The notes under the pieces: model-generated
Seen by the model: only the letters and a program-made list of their open reading frames with translations
The model's database searches: none
Told to the model about the DNA's origin: nothing
Translations under genes and position numbers: made by a program
In this document: positions 9,573 to 18,268 of the stretch, one piece after another
How positions within the stretch are numbered: the stretch's first letter is position 1
How the letters are laid out: every line of letters begins with the position of its first letter
Origin: Tabrizicola sp.
GTDB taxonomy: Bacteria > Pseudomonadota > Alphaproteobacteria > Rhodobacterales > Rhodobacteraceae
NCBI GenBank assembly: GCA_025458105.1
Contig: JALOTD010000004.1
Coordinates: forward strand, 1-64,000
DNA length: 64,000 nucleotides
Reading direction: 5' to 3'

Positions 9573-9873
9573 ACCCGCCGATGCCGTCCCGCTTCTGGCA
9601 AGCTTTTGCGCAGTCCCCGGCGTCTGTTGTCGAAGGCTTTGCAATCAGCGGTTTCGGGCGGCATTGTTTCCTTGCGGGTCAAGGGCAGACTGTCCCTGGC
9701 ACGCGCAGCTACAGATGTTACCCTTCCCCTTCCCTGCGGTCCGGCCCGTCCCAGGCCGGACCGTTCCTTCCGGGGGGCAGGCGCTGCGCGAGCTTGTTGA
9801 AAAACTGCTTTGAAATCCGTGTTATTGCTGTAGAATCCGGCGCAATAACAACAAACCAACGAGGCAGTCTTAC
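9573..9873. other. Gene-free stretch before the small lipoprotein
   Basis: About 300 bases holding one clear terminator hairpin (9737-9763) and then an AT-rich patch (TTGAAATCCGTGTTATTGCTGTAGAAT, 9808-9834) that probably contains the promoter of the gene at 9874. An open frame overlapping the previous stop has unnatural composition and no start signal, so I do not call it. Confidence 0.5.
9737..9763 (+). terminator. Rho-independent-type terminator
   Basis: Perfect 10-bp stem CGGTCCGGCC / GGCCGGACCG with a seven-base loop, followed by TTCCTT. It lies 165 bases after the hypothetical gene ending at 9572. Confidence 0.65.
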
Positions 9874-10092
9874 ATGCGCAAGTCGCTTATCGTCGTCGCT
9901 CTTCTCACCACCTCTCTCGCGGGCTGCATGCAGGACCCCGCGTCGCGCGGCCTGGCCGGTGCGGCTGCGGGCGCGCTGGTTGCCGATGCCCTGGACGAAA
10001 ACATCATCGCCGGTGCCGCCCTTGGCGGTCTGGCCGGTGCGGCCACCTGCGGGATCGAGCTGGGCCTGCCGCCCTGCAACTCGGGCTACTGA
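9874..10092 (+). CDS. Glycine-zipper-like small lipoprotein
   Basis: 72 residues. MRKSLIVVALLTTSLAGC is a lipoprotein signal with lipobox LAGC. The mature part is rich in Gly/Ala (GLAGAAAGALVADAL, AGAALGGLAGAATCGIELG), as in glycine-zipper outer-membrane lipoproteins, and ends with two further cysteines. It is a monocistronic unit, bounded by the terminator at 10128-10162. Confidence 0.68.
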   Translation: MRKSLIVVALLTTSLAGCMQDPASRGLAGAAAGALVADALDENIIAGAALGGLAGAATCGIELGLPPCNSGY

Positions 10093-10097
10093 CGTAA

Positions 10098-10162
10098 CCG
10101 CCTTCGGGCGGGCTGACCACACTTCAAGGACCATCCGGGCCGACCGCCCGGGTGGTCCTTTT
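10098..10162 (+). terminator. Double hairpin terminator before pccA
   Basis: CCGCC-TTCG-GGCGG tetraloop hairpin (10098-10111), then a 13-bp stem (GGACCATCCGGGC / GCCCGGGTGGTCC, one G-T pair, 10128-10158) followed by TTTT. A textbook intrinsic terminator separating the small lipoprotein from pccA. Confidence 0.88.
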
Positions 10163-10184
10163 GCATGTCCACTGGGGGGAGCCG

Positions 10185-12009
10185 ATGTTTGACAAGATCC
10201 TGATCGCCAACCGGGGCGAGATCGCCTGCCGCGTCATCAAGACCGCGCGCAAGATGGGGATCAAGACGGGCGCAGAGTTATATCGTGATCGACAAGATCA
10301 TGGCGGCGATCAAGGCCACGGGCGCGCAGGCGGTGCATCCGGGATACGGGTTCCTGTCGGAGAACCGCAATTTTGCCGCAGCTTTGGAGGCCGCAGGGGT
10401 CGTGTTCATCGGGCCGCCTTCGCCTGCCATCGAGGCGATGGGGGACAAGATCACCAGTAAGAAGATCGCCCAGGAAGCGGGGGTTTCGACGGTCCCGGGC
10501 TACATGGGCCTGATCGCGGATGCGGACGAGGCGGTGAAGATCAGCGCCCAGATCGGCTATCCGGTGATGATCAAGGCCAGTGCTGGCGGTGGCGGCAAGG
10601 GGATGCGGATCGCCTGGAACGACGCCGAGGCGCGCGAAGGGTTCCAGTCGTCGAAGAACGAGGCGGCGGCCAGTTTCGGCGACGACCGGATCTTCATCGA
10701 GAAGTTCGTGACCCAACCCCGCCACATCGAAATTCAGGTGCTGGCCGACAAGCACGGCAACTGCGTCTACCTGCATGAACGCGAATGCAGCATCCAGCGG
10801 CGGAACCAGAAGGTGATCGAGGAGGCCCCCTCGCCCTTCCTGGACGAGGCGACCCGCAAGGCGATGGGCGAACAGGCCTGCGCTTTGGCCCGCGCCGTGG
10901 GCTATACCAGCGCCGGGACGGTGGAATTCATCGTCGACGGCAACCGCAACTTCTACTTCCTGGAAATGAACACGCGTTTGCAGGTCGAACATCCGGTGAC
11001 CGAGCTCATCACCGGCGTGGACCTCGTCGAACAGATGATCCGCGTGGCCAACGGGGAGCCGCTGCCCTTCACGCAACAGGACCTCAAGATCAACGGCTGG
11101 GCGATGGAAAGCCGCCTCTATGCCGAGGACCCGTACCGGAACTTCCTGCCCTCCATCGGGCGCCTCACCCGCTACCGGCCCCCGGTCGAGGGCAAGACCG
11201 ACCGTGGCGGGATCGTGCGGAACGATACCGGCGTCTATGAGGGCGGCGAGATCAGCATGTTCTACGACCCGATGATCGCCAAGCTCTGCACCTGGGCCCC
11301 GACCCGGGAAGAGGCGATCGCGGGCAACATCACGACGGCGTTCATTGCCGAGGAATACCCCGAGGGCTTTCAGGGCGCGACCCTGGACGAGGTGACCCTG
11401 CGGCGCGTGGCAGCAGCGGCGGCGGCGATGAACCGGGTCGCGGAAATCCGGCGGACCCGTATCTCGGGCACGATGGACAATCACAGCCGACGCGTGGGCG
11501 ACGATTGGATGGTCAGCCTCCAGGGTGAGGTCTATGCGGTGCAGATTGCGGCTGATCCGAACGGCTCGACCGTCACTTTCGCGGATGGCCAGGCCCTGCG
11601 GGTCGAAAGCGACTGGACGCCGGGCCAACCCTTGGCGCGGGTCTGGGTCGAGGGCACGGTGCTCGCGATCAAGGTCGGCAAGGTGCCGATGGGCTTTCGC
11701 ATGCGCCTGCGCGGGGCGGACCTGAAGGTCCACGTCCGCACGCCGCGCCAGCATGCGCTGGCGGGCCTCATGCTGGAAAAGGCCCCGCCGGACACGTCGA
11801 AATACCTCCTCTGCCCGATGCCGGGGCTGGTGGTGAAGATCAACGTCGGCGTGGGCGAGGAAGTGCAGGAAGGCCAGGCGCTGGCGACGGTCGAGGCGAT
11901 GAAGATGGAAAACATCCTCAAGGCCGAACGGAAGGGCGTGGTGAAGGCGGTCAAGGCCAGCGCGGGTGCGAGCCTCAAGGTCGACGACGTGATCCTGGAG
12001 TTCGAGTGA
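10185..12009 (+). pseudogene. pccA: Propionyl-CoA carboxylase alpha (biotin) subunit with two internal losses
   Basis: Biotin carboxylase plus biotin carrier of propionyl-CoA carboxylase. ATG 10185 follows GGGGGGAG and gives [28 protein letters not shown]; at about 10270 the frame is lost and family sequence resumes at [30 protein letters not shown], so the rest of the first Rossmann segment is missing with a frameshift. A second, in-frame loss near 11323 joins TREEAIAG directly to NITTAFIAEEY, where relatives have roughly 35 more residues. The ATP-grasp loop (ASAGGGGKGMRI), FLEMNTRLQVEHPVTE and the C-terminal biotin site VEAMKMEN are present. The visible gene is about 200 nt shorter than usual. 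Truly inactive, or damaged in assembly. Confidence 0.9.
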
Positions 12010-12031
12010 TGGCGCAAGTGGCGGTCCGGGG

Positions 12032-12076
12032 CCGATTTCTTCGAAGAAATCGGTCCGGAGTTTTCGAAAACTCCGG
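12032..12076. repeat. Two stacked perfect 22-bp palindromes between convergent genes
   Basis: A palindrome with arms CCGATTTCTT/AAGAAATCGG around CG (12032-12053), one base, then a second with arms CCGGAGTTTT/AAAACTCCGG around CG (12055-12076). It lies between the pccA stop and the convergent DUF4174 stop, so it can terminate both. The same CCGGAGTTTT unit recurs at 19908-19930, so this is a repeated extragenic palindrome family. Confidence 0.85.
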
Positions 12077-12077
12077 G

Positions 12078-12524
12078 CTACCGCCCCGCCGGGTTCCGCT
12101 CCAGCATCTCCTGTCGCCGAAGCGGCAGCTTGTCGATGGCGGCCACGATCTCGCGCACGGTCCAGGGGTTGGGCTTGCGGACGACGGGCTTCAGGTCCTT
12201 GTCCATGATCACCAGCGAGAACCCGCGCGGACGCAGCTTCTGCCGCCATTCGCTGCGGGCCTCGGGGTCGGTGTCGGTGACGATGGTGACGTCACGCTCT
12301 TCCAGCGTCGGCAGCGACCGGGACAGAAGATCCATCTGGCGGATGAAGTTCGGGTCGTTGGGGCTGTCGGCAAAGACGACCAGCGGGCGCGTGACATACA
12401 TCTGATCGGCAAAGACGACCTGATCGGCCGCCACAGGCCCGTAGGCCGCATCGGCGGGAGAGCCCTCGGCAGCCGCAGTAAAGGGCAGAAGGGCAGCAAG
12501 GACAAGCGCGTGCAGGGGTCTCAT
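12078..12524 (-). CDS. DUF4174 periplasmic protein
   Basis: 148 residues with a cleavable signal peptide (MRPLHALVLAALLPFTAAAEG). The body (RPLVVFADSPNDPNFIRQMDLLSRSLPTLEERDVTIVTDTDP ... FSLVIMDKDLKPVVRKPNPWTVREIVAAIDKLPLRRQEM) matches the DUF4174 family, a thioredoxin-like fold domain without a CxxC motif; function unknown. ATG 12524 follows AGAGAGG. It is antisense to, and nested between, pccA and mcm, a placement shared with Rhodobacterales propionate clusters as far as I recall. Confidence 0.75.
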   Translation of the reverse strand: MRPLHALVLAALLPFTAAAEGSPADAAYGPVAADQVVFADQMYVTRPLVVFADSPNDPNFIRQMDLLSRSLPTLEERDVTIVTDTDPEARSEWRQKLRPRGFSLVIMDKDLKPVVRKPNPWTVREIVAAIDKLPLRRQEMLERNPAGR

Positions 12525-12604
12525 GGGGCCTCTCTTTGCCCTCGATATAGGGGGCTTTCGCGGAATTCCAAAGGGTTGATGCAAGTGCATCGCTGGGGTG
12601 TGAC

Positions 12605-14734
12605 ATGACGGACAAGTTGAAGACCTGGGAAGCGCTCGCGGCGAAGGAATTGAAGGGCACGTCCCCCGAGAGCCTGGTCTGGCAGACGCTGGAGGGGATC
12701 GCGGTCAAGCCCCTCTACACGGCAGCTGACGTGCGGGACCTGCCGCAGATGGGCGAACTGCCCGGGATCGCGCCCTTCACGCGCGGCGTGCGGGCGACGA
12801 TGTATGCGGGCCGCCCCTGGACGATCCGGCAATACGCGGGGTTTTCGACGGCCGAGGCGTCGAACGCCTTCTACCGCAAGGCGCTGGCGGGCGGGCAGCA
12901 GGGCGTGTCGGTCGCCTTCGACCTGGCCACGCACCGGGGCTATGACAGCGACCACCCGCGCGTCCTGGGCGATGTGGGCAAGGCGGGGGTCGCGATCGAC
13001 AGCGTCGAGGACATGAAGATCCTCTTCGACGGGATCCCCCTGGAAAAGATCAGCGTTTCCATGACGATGAACGGGGCGGTGATCCCGATCCTGGCGTCGT
13101 TCATCGTGGCGGGCGAGGAACAGGGCGTGGCCCGCGCCGACCTTTCGGGCACGATCCAGAACGACATCCTGAAGGAATTCATGGTGCGGAACACCTACAT
13201 CTATCCGCCCGAACCTTCGATGCGGATCGTGGCCGACATCATCGAATACACCGCGAGGGAGATGCCGAAGTTCAATTCCATCTCGATCTCGGGCTACCAT
13301 ATGCAAGAGGCCGGGGCGAACCTGGTGCAGGAACTGGCCTTTACCCTCGCCGACGGCAAGGAATATGTCCGCACCGCCATTGAGCGCGGTATGGACGTCG
13401 ACGATTTCGCGGGCAGGCTCAGCTTCTTTTTCGCCATCGGCATGAACTTCTTCATGGAGGTGGCGAAACTGCGCGCCGCGCGGATGCTCTGGCACCGGAT
13501 CATGGCCGGGTTCGGGGCGAAGAAGACCTCCTCCCTGATGCTGCGCACCCATTGCCAGACGAGCGGAGTGAGTCTGCAAGAGCAGGACCCCTACAACAAC
13601 GTCATCCGCACCGCTTATGAGGCAATGGCGGCGGTCCTTGGCGGCACGCAGTCCTTGCACACCAACGCCCTGGACGAGGCGATTGCCCTGCCCACCGAAT
13701 TTGCGGCGCGGATCGCGCGGAACACGCAACTGGTGCTGCAGGAGGAGACGGGGATCACCCATGTCGTCGACCCCTTGGCCGGGTCCTACTATGTCGAAAG
13801 CCTGACCAACCAGCTGGCCGAGGCGGCCTGGAAGCTGATCGAGGAAGTCGAGGCGATGGGCGGCATGACCAAGGCGGTGGCCTCTGGCATGCCGAAACTT
13901 CGGATCGAGGAGTCGGCGGCCAGGCGGCAGGCGATGATCGATCGGGGCGACGAGGTGATCGTCGGGGTCAACAAGTACCGCAAGGACCGCGAAGACCCGA
14001 TCGACATTCTGGACATCGACAACATGGCCGTCCGCGACGCCCAGATCGCCCGGCTGAAATCGGTCCGCGCCGCCCGGGACGAGGCCCGTGTGGCAGCTGC
14101 GCTGGCCGAGATCACACGGCGGGCGGGCGAGGGCGGCAACCTTCTGGAAGCCGCGGTGGAAGCAGCCCGGGCACGGGCCTCGGTCGGGGAGATCTCAATG
14201 GCCATGGAAAAGGTGTTCGGACGGCACAGGGCCGAGGTGAAAACGCTGGCCGGGGTCTATGGTGCGGCCTATGAGGGCGACCAGGGGTTCGAGGCGATCC
14301 AGAAGGATGTCGAAGCCTTTGCCGAAGCCGAAGGCCGCCGCCCCCGGATGCTGGTGGTGAAAATGGGCCAGGATGGCCACGACCGGGGGGCGAAGGTGAT
14401 CGCCACGGCCTTTGCCGATATCGGCTTTGACGTGGACGTAGGGCCCCTGTTCCAGACGCCCGAGGAGGCTGCCCAGGACGCCATCGACAACGATGTGCAT
14501 GTGATCGGGATCAGCAGCCAGGCGGCGGGACACAAGACCTTGGCGCCGAAACTGATCGAGGTCCTGCAGGCGCGGGGCGCGGGGGACATTCTGGTGATCT
14601 GCGGCGGGGTGATCCCGCAACAGGACTATGAGTTCCTGAAGGGCGCAGGAGTTAAGGCGATCTTCGGACCCGGTACCAATATCCCTGCGGCAGCAAAGGA
14701 AATCCTGGATCTGATCCGCGCCGCCCGGGGGTGA
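12605..14734 (+). CDS. mcm: Methylmalonyl-CoA mutase
   Basis: Adenosylcobalamin-dependent isomerisation of (R)-methylmalonyl-CoA to succinyl-CoA, the final step of propionyl-CoA assimilation. At 709 residues it is full length: the N-terminal TIM barrel includes [46 protein letters not shown] written in pieces along 12822-12960 and the substrate region [11 protein letters not shown]; the C-terminal B12 domain has [20 protein letters not shown] with the cobalt-ligating His, and the [12 protein letters not shown] loop. It is the one intact gene of the pcc/mcm group. No epimerase is visible. Confidence 0.95.
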   Translation: MTDKLKTWEALAAKELKGTSPESLVWQTLEGIAVKPLYTAADVRDLPQMGELPGIAPFTRGVRATMYAGRPWTIRQYAGFSTAEASNAFYRKALAGGQQGVSVAFDLATHRGYDSDHPRVLGDVGKAGVAIDSVEDMKILFDGIPLEKISVSMTMNGAVIPILASFIVAGEEQGVARADLSGTIQNDILKEFMVRNTYIYPPEPSMRIVADIIEYTAREMPKFNSISISGYHMQEAGANLVQELAFTLADGKEYVRTAIERGMDVDDFAGRLSFFFAIGMNFFMEVAKLRAARMLWHRIMAGFGAKKTSSLMLRTHCQTSGVSLQEQDPYNNVIRTAYEAMAAVLGGTQSLHTNALDEAIALPTEFAARIARNTQLVLQEETGITHVVDPLAGSYYVESLTNQLAEAAWKLIEEVEAMGGMTKAVASGMPKLRIEESAARRQAMIDRGDEVIVGVNKYRKDREDPIDILDIDNMAVRDAQIARLKSVRAARDEARVAAALAEITRRAGEGGNLLEAAVEAARARASVGEISMAMEKVFGRHRAEVKTLAGVYGAAYEGDQGFEAIQKDVEAFAEAEGRRPRMLVVKMGQDGHDRGAKVIATAFADIGFDVDVGPLFQTPEEAAQDAIDNDVHVIGISSQAAGHKTLAPKLIEVLQARGAGDILVICGGVIPQQDYEFLKGAGVKAIFGPGTNIPAAAKEILDLIRAARG

Positions 14735-14751
14735 GGGGCGGTTTCCGAAAG

Positions 14752-14965
14752 GAGCGCTGACGCGCGAAGTCCTTTGTCTCGTCGTCGGGCCTTCGCCCTC
14801 CTCCTCGGGGTGCGCGCCGCGCGGGGATATTTGGGCCAGTATGAAATCCAGTACTTTCATACTGGTGCAAATATCCCGGGGAGCGCGAGGGGCAGCGCCC
14901 CTCGTCAGCCGAGGAGGAGGGCGCAAGTCCCGACGACGAGAGGAAAACCTCGTGCGTCAGCACTC
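14752..14965. repeat. 214-bp near-complete palindrome (foldback/MITE-like element)
   Basis: Both halves are inverted copies. The outer arms pair GAGCGCTGACGCGCGAAG... with ...CTCGTGCGTCAGCACTC; the middle arms pair CGTCGTCGGGCCTTCGCCC and CTCCTCCTCGG with CCGAGGAGGAGGGCGC and GTCCCGACGACG; the inner arms pair GGGATATTT-CCAGTATGAAA with TTTCATACTGG-AAATATCCC around 14847-14854. A secondary hairpin CGAGGGGC/GCCCCTCG lies in the right half. It fills the gap between mcm and the convergent gene ending at 14973, contains no gene, and could fold into one long stem. Confidence 0.85.
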
Positions 14966-14972
14966 AATTTGA

Positions 14973-15353
14973 TCAGAGGTCAATCTCGCCGTTCGGGCCG
15001 GGCACCGGATCGGCGGGAGAGACAAGCGGTGCGTTGCGACGGATCAGGATGTCGCCGTTCGGCAGCATGACGGGTGCGTCGTAGTTCTTGAAATCGTCGA
15101 TCATCGCGATCAGTTGGCGGACTTTCGGACCGATTTCACTGCCGAAATCTTCCAGTTTCGGGCCGACCTCGGTCAACGCCTTTTCCATCTCGTCCAGCGC
15201 CGGTTCCATTTCGGACATGAGGCCACGCAGCACGAGCTTTGCGCCTTCTTCCATCAGGCTGAAACCGTCGTCCTCGGCCCCGGGGGCAGGGGTCGTCTCC
15301 TCCGCCAAGGCAGGGGAAGTGGCCAGGATCAAGGCTAAGGCGAGTCTCATCAT
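14973..15353 (-). CDS. Periplasmic hypothetical protein with amphipathic helical core
   Basis: 126 residues starting MMRLALALILATSPALAEE, a cleavable signal peptide. The mature protein has a helical, acidic middle (MEEGAKLVLRGLMSEMEPALDEMEKALTEVGPKLEDFGSEIG, residues about 35-80) and a C-terminal VMLPNGDILIRRNAPL motif. This layout occurs in small conserved Rhodobacterales proteins; I do not know a function. It starts 33 bases after the EEP nuclease stop, on the same strand, so probably shares its transcript. The ribosome-binding site is weak. Confidence 0.65.
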   Translation of the reverse strand: MMRLALALILATSPALAEETTPAPGAEDDGFSLMEEGAKLVLRGLMSEMEPALDEMEKALTEVGPKLEDFGSEIGPKVRQLIAMIDDFKNYDAPVMLPNGDILIRRNAPLVSPADPVPGPNGEIDL

Positions 15354-15386
15354 AGCAATATGGGGACTGCTGCCCGGCATTTCAAA

Positions 15387-16439
15387 TCACTTCTGGGGCA
15401 GGTCGATGGTGACCGGAAAATGGTCGGACGCCTGCAGGAGCGCCTCGCGCAGTTCGGGCACTTCGGTCACGGCAGGGTCGTTGAACGGATGCCAGATGCG
15501 CCAGTCCGGGCCGCTGGCGGCGAGGTCGGGCGAGACCATGATGAAGTCGAGCAGAGCCTCGAAATAGCGTTTCTGGGGCGCAATATAGAAGCGCGCGGTG
15601 GTGGGCGCGATACCGACGCGGCTTTGCAGCGCCATCGCAGCATGTGGGTCGGTCAGCCGCAGCGCAGGGTCGGGTGTCGTACCCAGCACGATTTCCACCC
15701 CGGAATGGCCGAACAGCTTTTCGAACTCGTCAATGCCGGGGCCGTCGTTGAAATCGCCCATGACAATCAGGCTGTCGCCGGTTGCCAGATGCTCTTCGAC
15801 CCGCTGGCGCAACCAAAGGCATTGCGCGAGCTGCTTCCGGCGGTTTTCGATCGACAAGCGGATCTGCGCCTCGCGCCCCTCGGCACCATAAGGGTTCTTG
15901 GACTTTGCGTGGACCCCGATCAACCGGACCAGCTGACCTGTCGTCGTGGTGACTTCCAACTCCAGCGGCGGCTTCGAAAAGCGGATGGTCTCATGGACGT
16001 TGTCGGCATCCAGGTCGTAGCGGAATGAGGTGTCGAAGCGCGGCGCGCCTTCCGGGTTTGATGTGGTGGGTGTGGGGCCCTTCGGGTCGTGGCGGGTGCT
16101 CAGACGGTCGGGGTCGTACAGGAAGGCGATCTCCTGTTCGGTCTCGGACGGAAAGCCAATGATCGCCTTGCGCGCGCGCAGGCCATAGGTGCGGGCGAAG
16201 GTCTCCAGCGCGGTGACGGTCGAGCGTTTGCCGTTTGTGTCCGGTGCCTCGATGATGATGATCCCGTCGGCATCCATGGCTGCAAAGACGATCCCCAGCG
16301 CCCCAAGCTGTTCGCCGCGGGTGATCCTGTAACGGGTCGAGGGCTTGTGATCCTCCAGCAGCCTGCCGTGGTTGTCGAACAGCGCGTTGAACCATTCGAC
16401 ATTGTAGGTCGCAAGCCGCAGAGGGCGGTCGGGGATCAT
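15387..16439 (-). CDS. Endonuclease/exonuclease/phosphatase family protein
   Basis: 350 residues of the EEP (DNase I-like) superfamily. RLATYNVEWFNALFD supplies the N-terminal metal/phosphate residues, IIIEAPDT the first acidic residue, IGVHAKSK a conserved His, VMGDFNDGPGIDEFE the GDFN catalytic motif and SDHFPVTIDL the C-terminal SDH motif. All catalytic motifs are intact. There is no signal peptide, so a cytosolic nuclease or phosphodiesterase; the substrate is unknown. It overlaps the start of the preceding TerB/DnaJ gene by four bases. Confidence 0.85.
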   Translation of the reverse strand: MIPDRPLRLATYNVEWFNALFDNHGRLLEDHKPSTRYRITRGEQLGALGIVFAAMDADGIIIIEAPDTNGKRSTVTALETFARTYGLRARKAIIGFPSETEQEIAFLYDPDRLSTRHDPKGPTPTTSNPEGAPRFDTSFRYDLDADNVHETIRFSKPPLELEVTTTTGQLVRLIGVHAKSKNPYGAEGREAQIRLSIENRRKQLAQCLWLRQRVEEHLATGDSLIVMGDFNDGPGIDEFEKLFGHSGVEIVLGTTPDPALRLTDPHAAMALQSRVGIAPTTARFYIAPQKRYFEALLDFIMVSPDLAASGPDWRIWHPFNDPAVTEVPELREALLQASDHFPVTIDLPQK

Positions 16440-17149
16440 GCGGCTTCCTTCGCGCTGATCTCGCGCCAGGCCTCGTTGATCAGTTGCAGCCGCCGTTCGG
16501 CCAGCTTCAGCGCCTCGGGCGGGACACCGCGCGATTGCAGGACATCCGGGTGGGTGTCGCGGACAAGCTCCTTCCAGGCCTTGCGGGCCTGGTCCTTGCT
16601 GGCATCGCGAGGCAGGCCCAGCACGTCATAGGGATCGCGCGGAGCGCCCTCGACCAGACGCGAGCGGACAATGCGGAAACAGGTCTCGTCCAGGCCGAAC
16701 GCGTCGGCGACATGCGCAAGGAAGGAGTCCTCACCGGCGTGATAGCTGCCGTCGGCGATGGCGATCTGGAACAGCGCCTCAAGGATATCGACCAGGACGT
16801 GATGGTCGTCAGCGCAGATGCGGCGGCCATCGGGATTGAACAGGCGCGCGACCTTGCGCGCGTAGGCATCGAAACCGGCCACATCCTGCCGCGCCAGATT
16901 GAAGACACGGGCGGCATGGTCCTCTTCGCCTTCCGGGAAGGTGAAGATACGGCGGAAGGCAGTCACCTCGTCGCGGGTGACGGTGCCGTCGGCCTTGGCC
17001 ATCTTGGCCCCCAGCGCAAGGACCGCAATGGTAAACCCGACGGACTGGTCCGGCGCGGGCGCGCCGACCAGCCGGTCGAAGACGACAGACAACGGCTCAC
17101 CCCGGGCAAGGGCGGCGATGGCTTCGGAAATGCGGGTCCAGATCGACAT
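16436..17149 (-). CDS. DnaJ-like co-chaperone with TerB domain (DjlA-type)
   Basis: 237 residues. The N-terminal half is a TerB/DUF533 domain (FTIAVLALGAKMAKADGTVTRDEVTAFRRIF, IAIADGSYHAGEDSFL), and the C-terminus is a J domain (YDVLGLPRDASKDQARKAWKELVRDTHPDVL with the HPD motif that activates Hsp70). This is the architecture of DjlA without its membrane anchor. Its partner would be DnaK. The start at 17149 lies only 31 bases past the GNAT stop, so it is part of the minus-strand run. Confidence 0.85.
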   Translation of the reverse strand: MSIWTRISEAIAALARGEPLSVVFDRLVGAPAPDQSVGFTIAVLALGAKMAKADGTVTRDEVTAFRRIFTFPEGEEDHAARVFNLARQDVAGFDAYARKVARLFNPDGRRICADDHHVLVDILEALFQIAIADGSYHAGEDSFLAHVADAFGLDETCFRIVRSRLVEGAPRDPYDVLGLPRDASKDQARKAWKELVRDTHPDVLQSRGVPPEALKLAERRLQLINEAWREISAKEAA

Positions 17150-17180
17150 GTGGGCAGTCTAGCCGCGCCGGCCGCAGATG

Positions 17181-17663
17181 TCAGAGGAATTTCTGCATCA
17201 GCACAAGGTCGATGAAGCGGTCAAACTTCCGGCCTGCCTCGCGGACGCGGGCGATCTCGGCAAATCCCATGCGCGCGTGGAAGGCCACTCCGTCCAGGTT
17301 TTCCGCCGAGACACCGGCGATCATCTGATGCGCCCCGGCCGCGCGGGCGTGGTCGCAAACCGCCTGGATAAGCCCGCGCCCGACCCCGCGTCCCCGCGCC
17401 TCGGGGGCAAGCAGGACCGAGTGTTCCATGCAGGTGGCATATCCGCCGCCGCCCCTGAACTGGGCATAGCTGGCAAAGCCCAAAAGCCCCGTGTCTTCGG
17501 CGACAAAGGTCCCGTGGCCCAGCGCGTCGCGCTCGCGGATCATCGCGGCGACATCATCGGGGGACTTTTCGACAGAGTTGAACGTGACGGTGGTGAACCG
17601 GATATAGGCATTCCAGACGGCGGCGATGGCGTTGGCATCGGCGGATGTCGCGCGCCGGATCAT
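17181..17663 (-). CDS. GNAT N-acetyltransferase, phosphinothricin acetyltransferase-like
   Basis: 160 residues. MIRRATSADANAIAAVWNAYI, FNSVEKSPDDVAAMI, HSVLLAPEARGRGVGRGLIQAVCDHARAAG (the acetyl-CoA loop RGRGVG) and VAFHARMGFAEIARVREAGRKFDRFIDLVLMQKFL match the PAT/Bar branch, which acetylates phosphinothricin, methionine sulfoximine or related amino-acid analogues. It overlaps the VOC gene by four bases (translational coupling). Confidence 0.82.
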   Translation of the reverse strand: MIRRATSADANAIAAVWNAYIRFTTVTFNSVEKSPDDVAAMIRERDALGHGTFVAEDTGLLGFASYAQFRGGGGYATCMEHSVLLAPEARGRGVGRGLIQAVCDHARAAGAHQMIAGVSAENLDGVAFHARMGFAEIARVREAGRKFDRFIDLVLMQKFL

Positions 17664-18268
17664 GGCAAGGTCACCGGGCCATTCGCTGTTTCGATCACCG
17701 CGGACAGATCTGGCGCTCCGGTAACAAAGGTCACGCGCGGGTCGTCCAGCCCCAGAGCGGATTTCAGGGCAAGCGCCAAGGGGTGTCGGACTGTCAGGCG
17801 CGACAGCCGCAGGCCATGGTCAGGCAGGGCCGGGGCCGGATGCTGCGCGCCCTGCCAGCGGATCAGCGCCGGGCAGACAGCGTCATAGGGCAGACGACCA
17901 TCCGCTGGCACCGCCATCTGCCAGCGATACTCGCCGCGCGTCAGGCTCATCGGCTGCCCCCAGCCTTGCGGGCCGGTCGTGAGGGCAGTGTCCAGATCGT
18001 CACAGGCGACGATCCAGTTCGTCAGGCGCGGGGGGCCGGAAAAGCGGTCAAGATCGAACCAGCGCGGGCGGCCCGGAGCAGGGGCCAAGGGGTCGATCGC
18101 GATGACCTCGAGATACAGATCGCCCAGCGAGATCAAGCGGTTGTGCGTGCCCATCGCCGAGTGCTGTCCCCCACCTGCCATCGACACACCCAAAAGCGCC
18201 TCAACCGCAGCCACGCCGTCTTCCAGCCGTTCGGCGGACAAAGCCAGGTGATCCAGCCGCAGCATCAC
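17660..18268 (-). CDS. VOC-family glyoxalase-like protein
   Basis: 202 residues with a glyoxalase_3-type vicinal-oxygen-chelate fold: MMLRLDHLALSAERLEDGVAAVEALLGVSM at the N-terminus (metal-ligand His7), SMAGGGQHSAMGTHNRLISLGDLYLEVIAIDP next, and HPLALALKSALGL near the C-terminus. The enzymatic activity is unknown. It overlaps both the GNAT start and the ppx stop by four bases, so ppx-VOC-GNAT-TerB/DnaJ-EEP look like one transcript. Confidence 0.8.
   Translation of the reverse strand: MMLRLDHLALSAERLEDGVAAVEALLGVSMAGGGQHSAMGTHNRLISLGDLYLEVIAIDPLAPAPGRPRWFDLDRFSGPPRLTNWIVACDDLDTALTTGPQGWGQPMSLTRGEYRWQMAVPADGRLPYDAVCPALIRWQGAQHPAPALPDHGLRLSRLTVRHPLALALKSALGLDDPRVTFVTGAPDLSAVIETANGPVTLP

Noticed and set aside
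9569..9873. A short gene overlapping the stop of the hypothetical gene ending at 9572
   Set aside because: The frame has no ribosome-binding site and a composition typical of intergenic GC-rich DNA, and a strong terminator lies inside it.
10261..12249. A 662-codon open frame antisense to pccA
   Set aside because: It mirrors the coding frame of pccA, has biased Arg/His/Pro composition and no ribosome-binding site; a GC-bias shadow.
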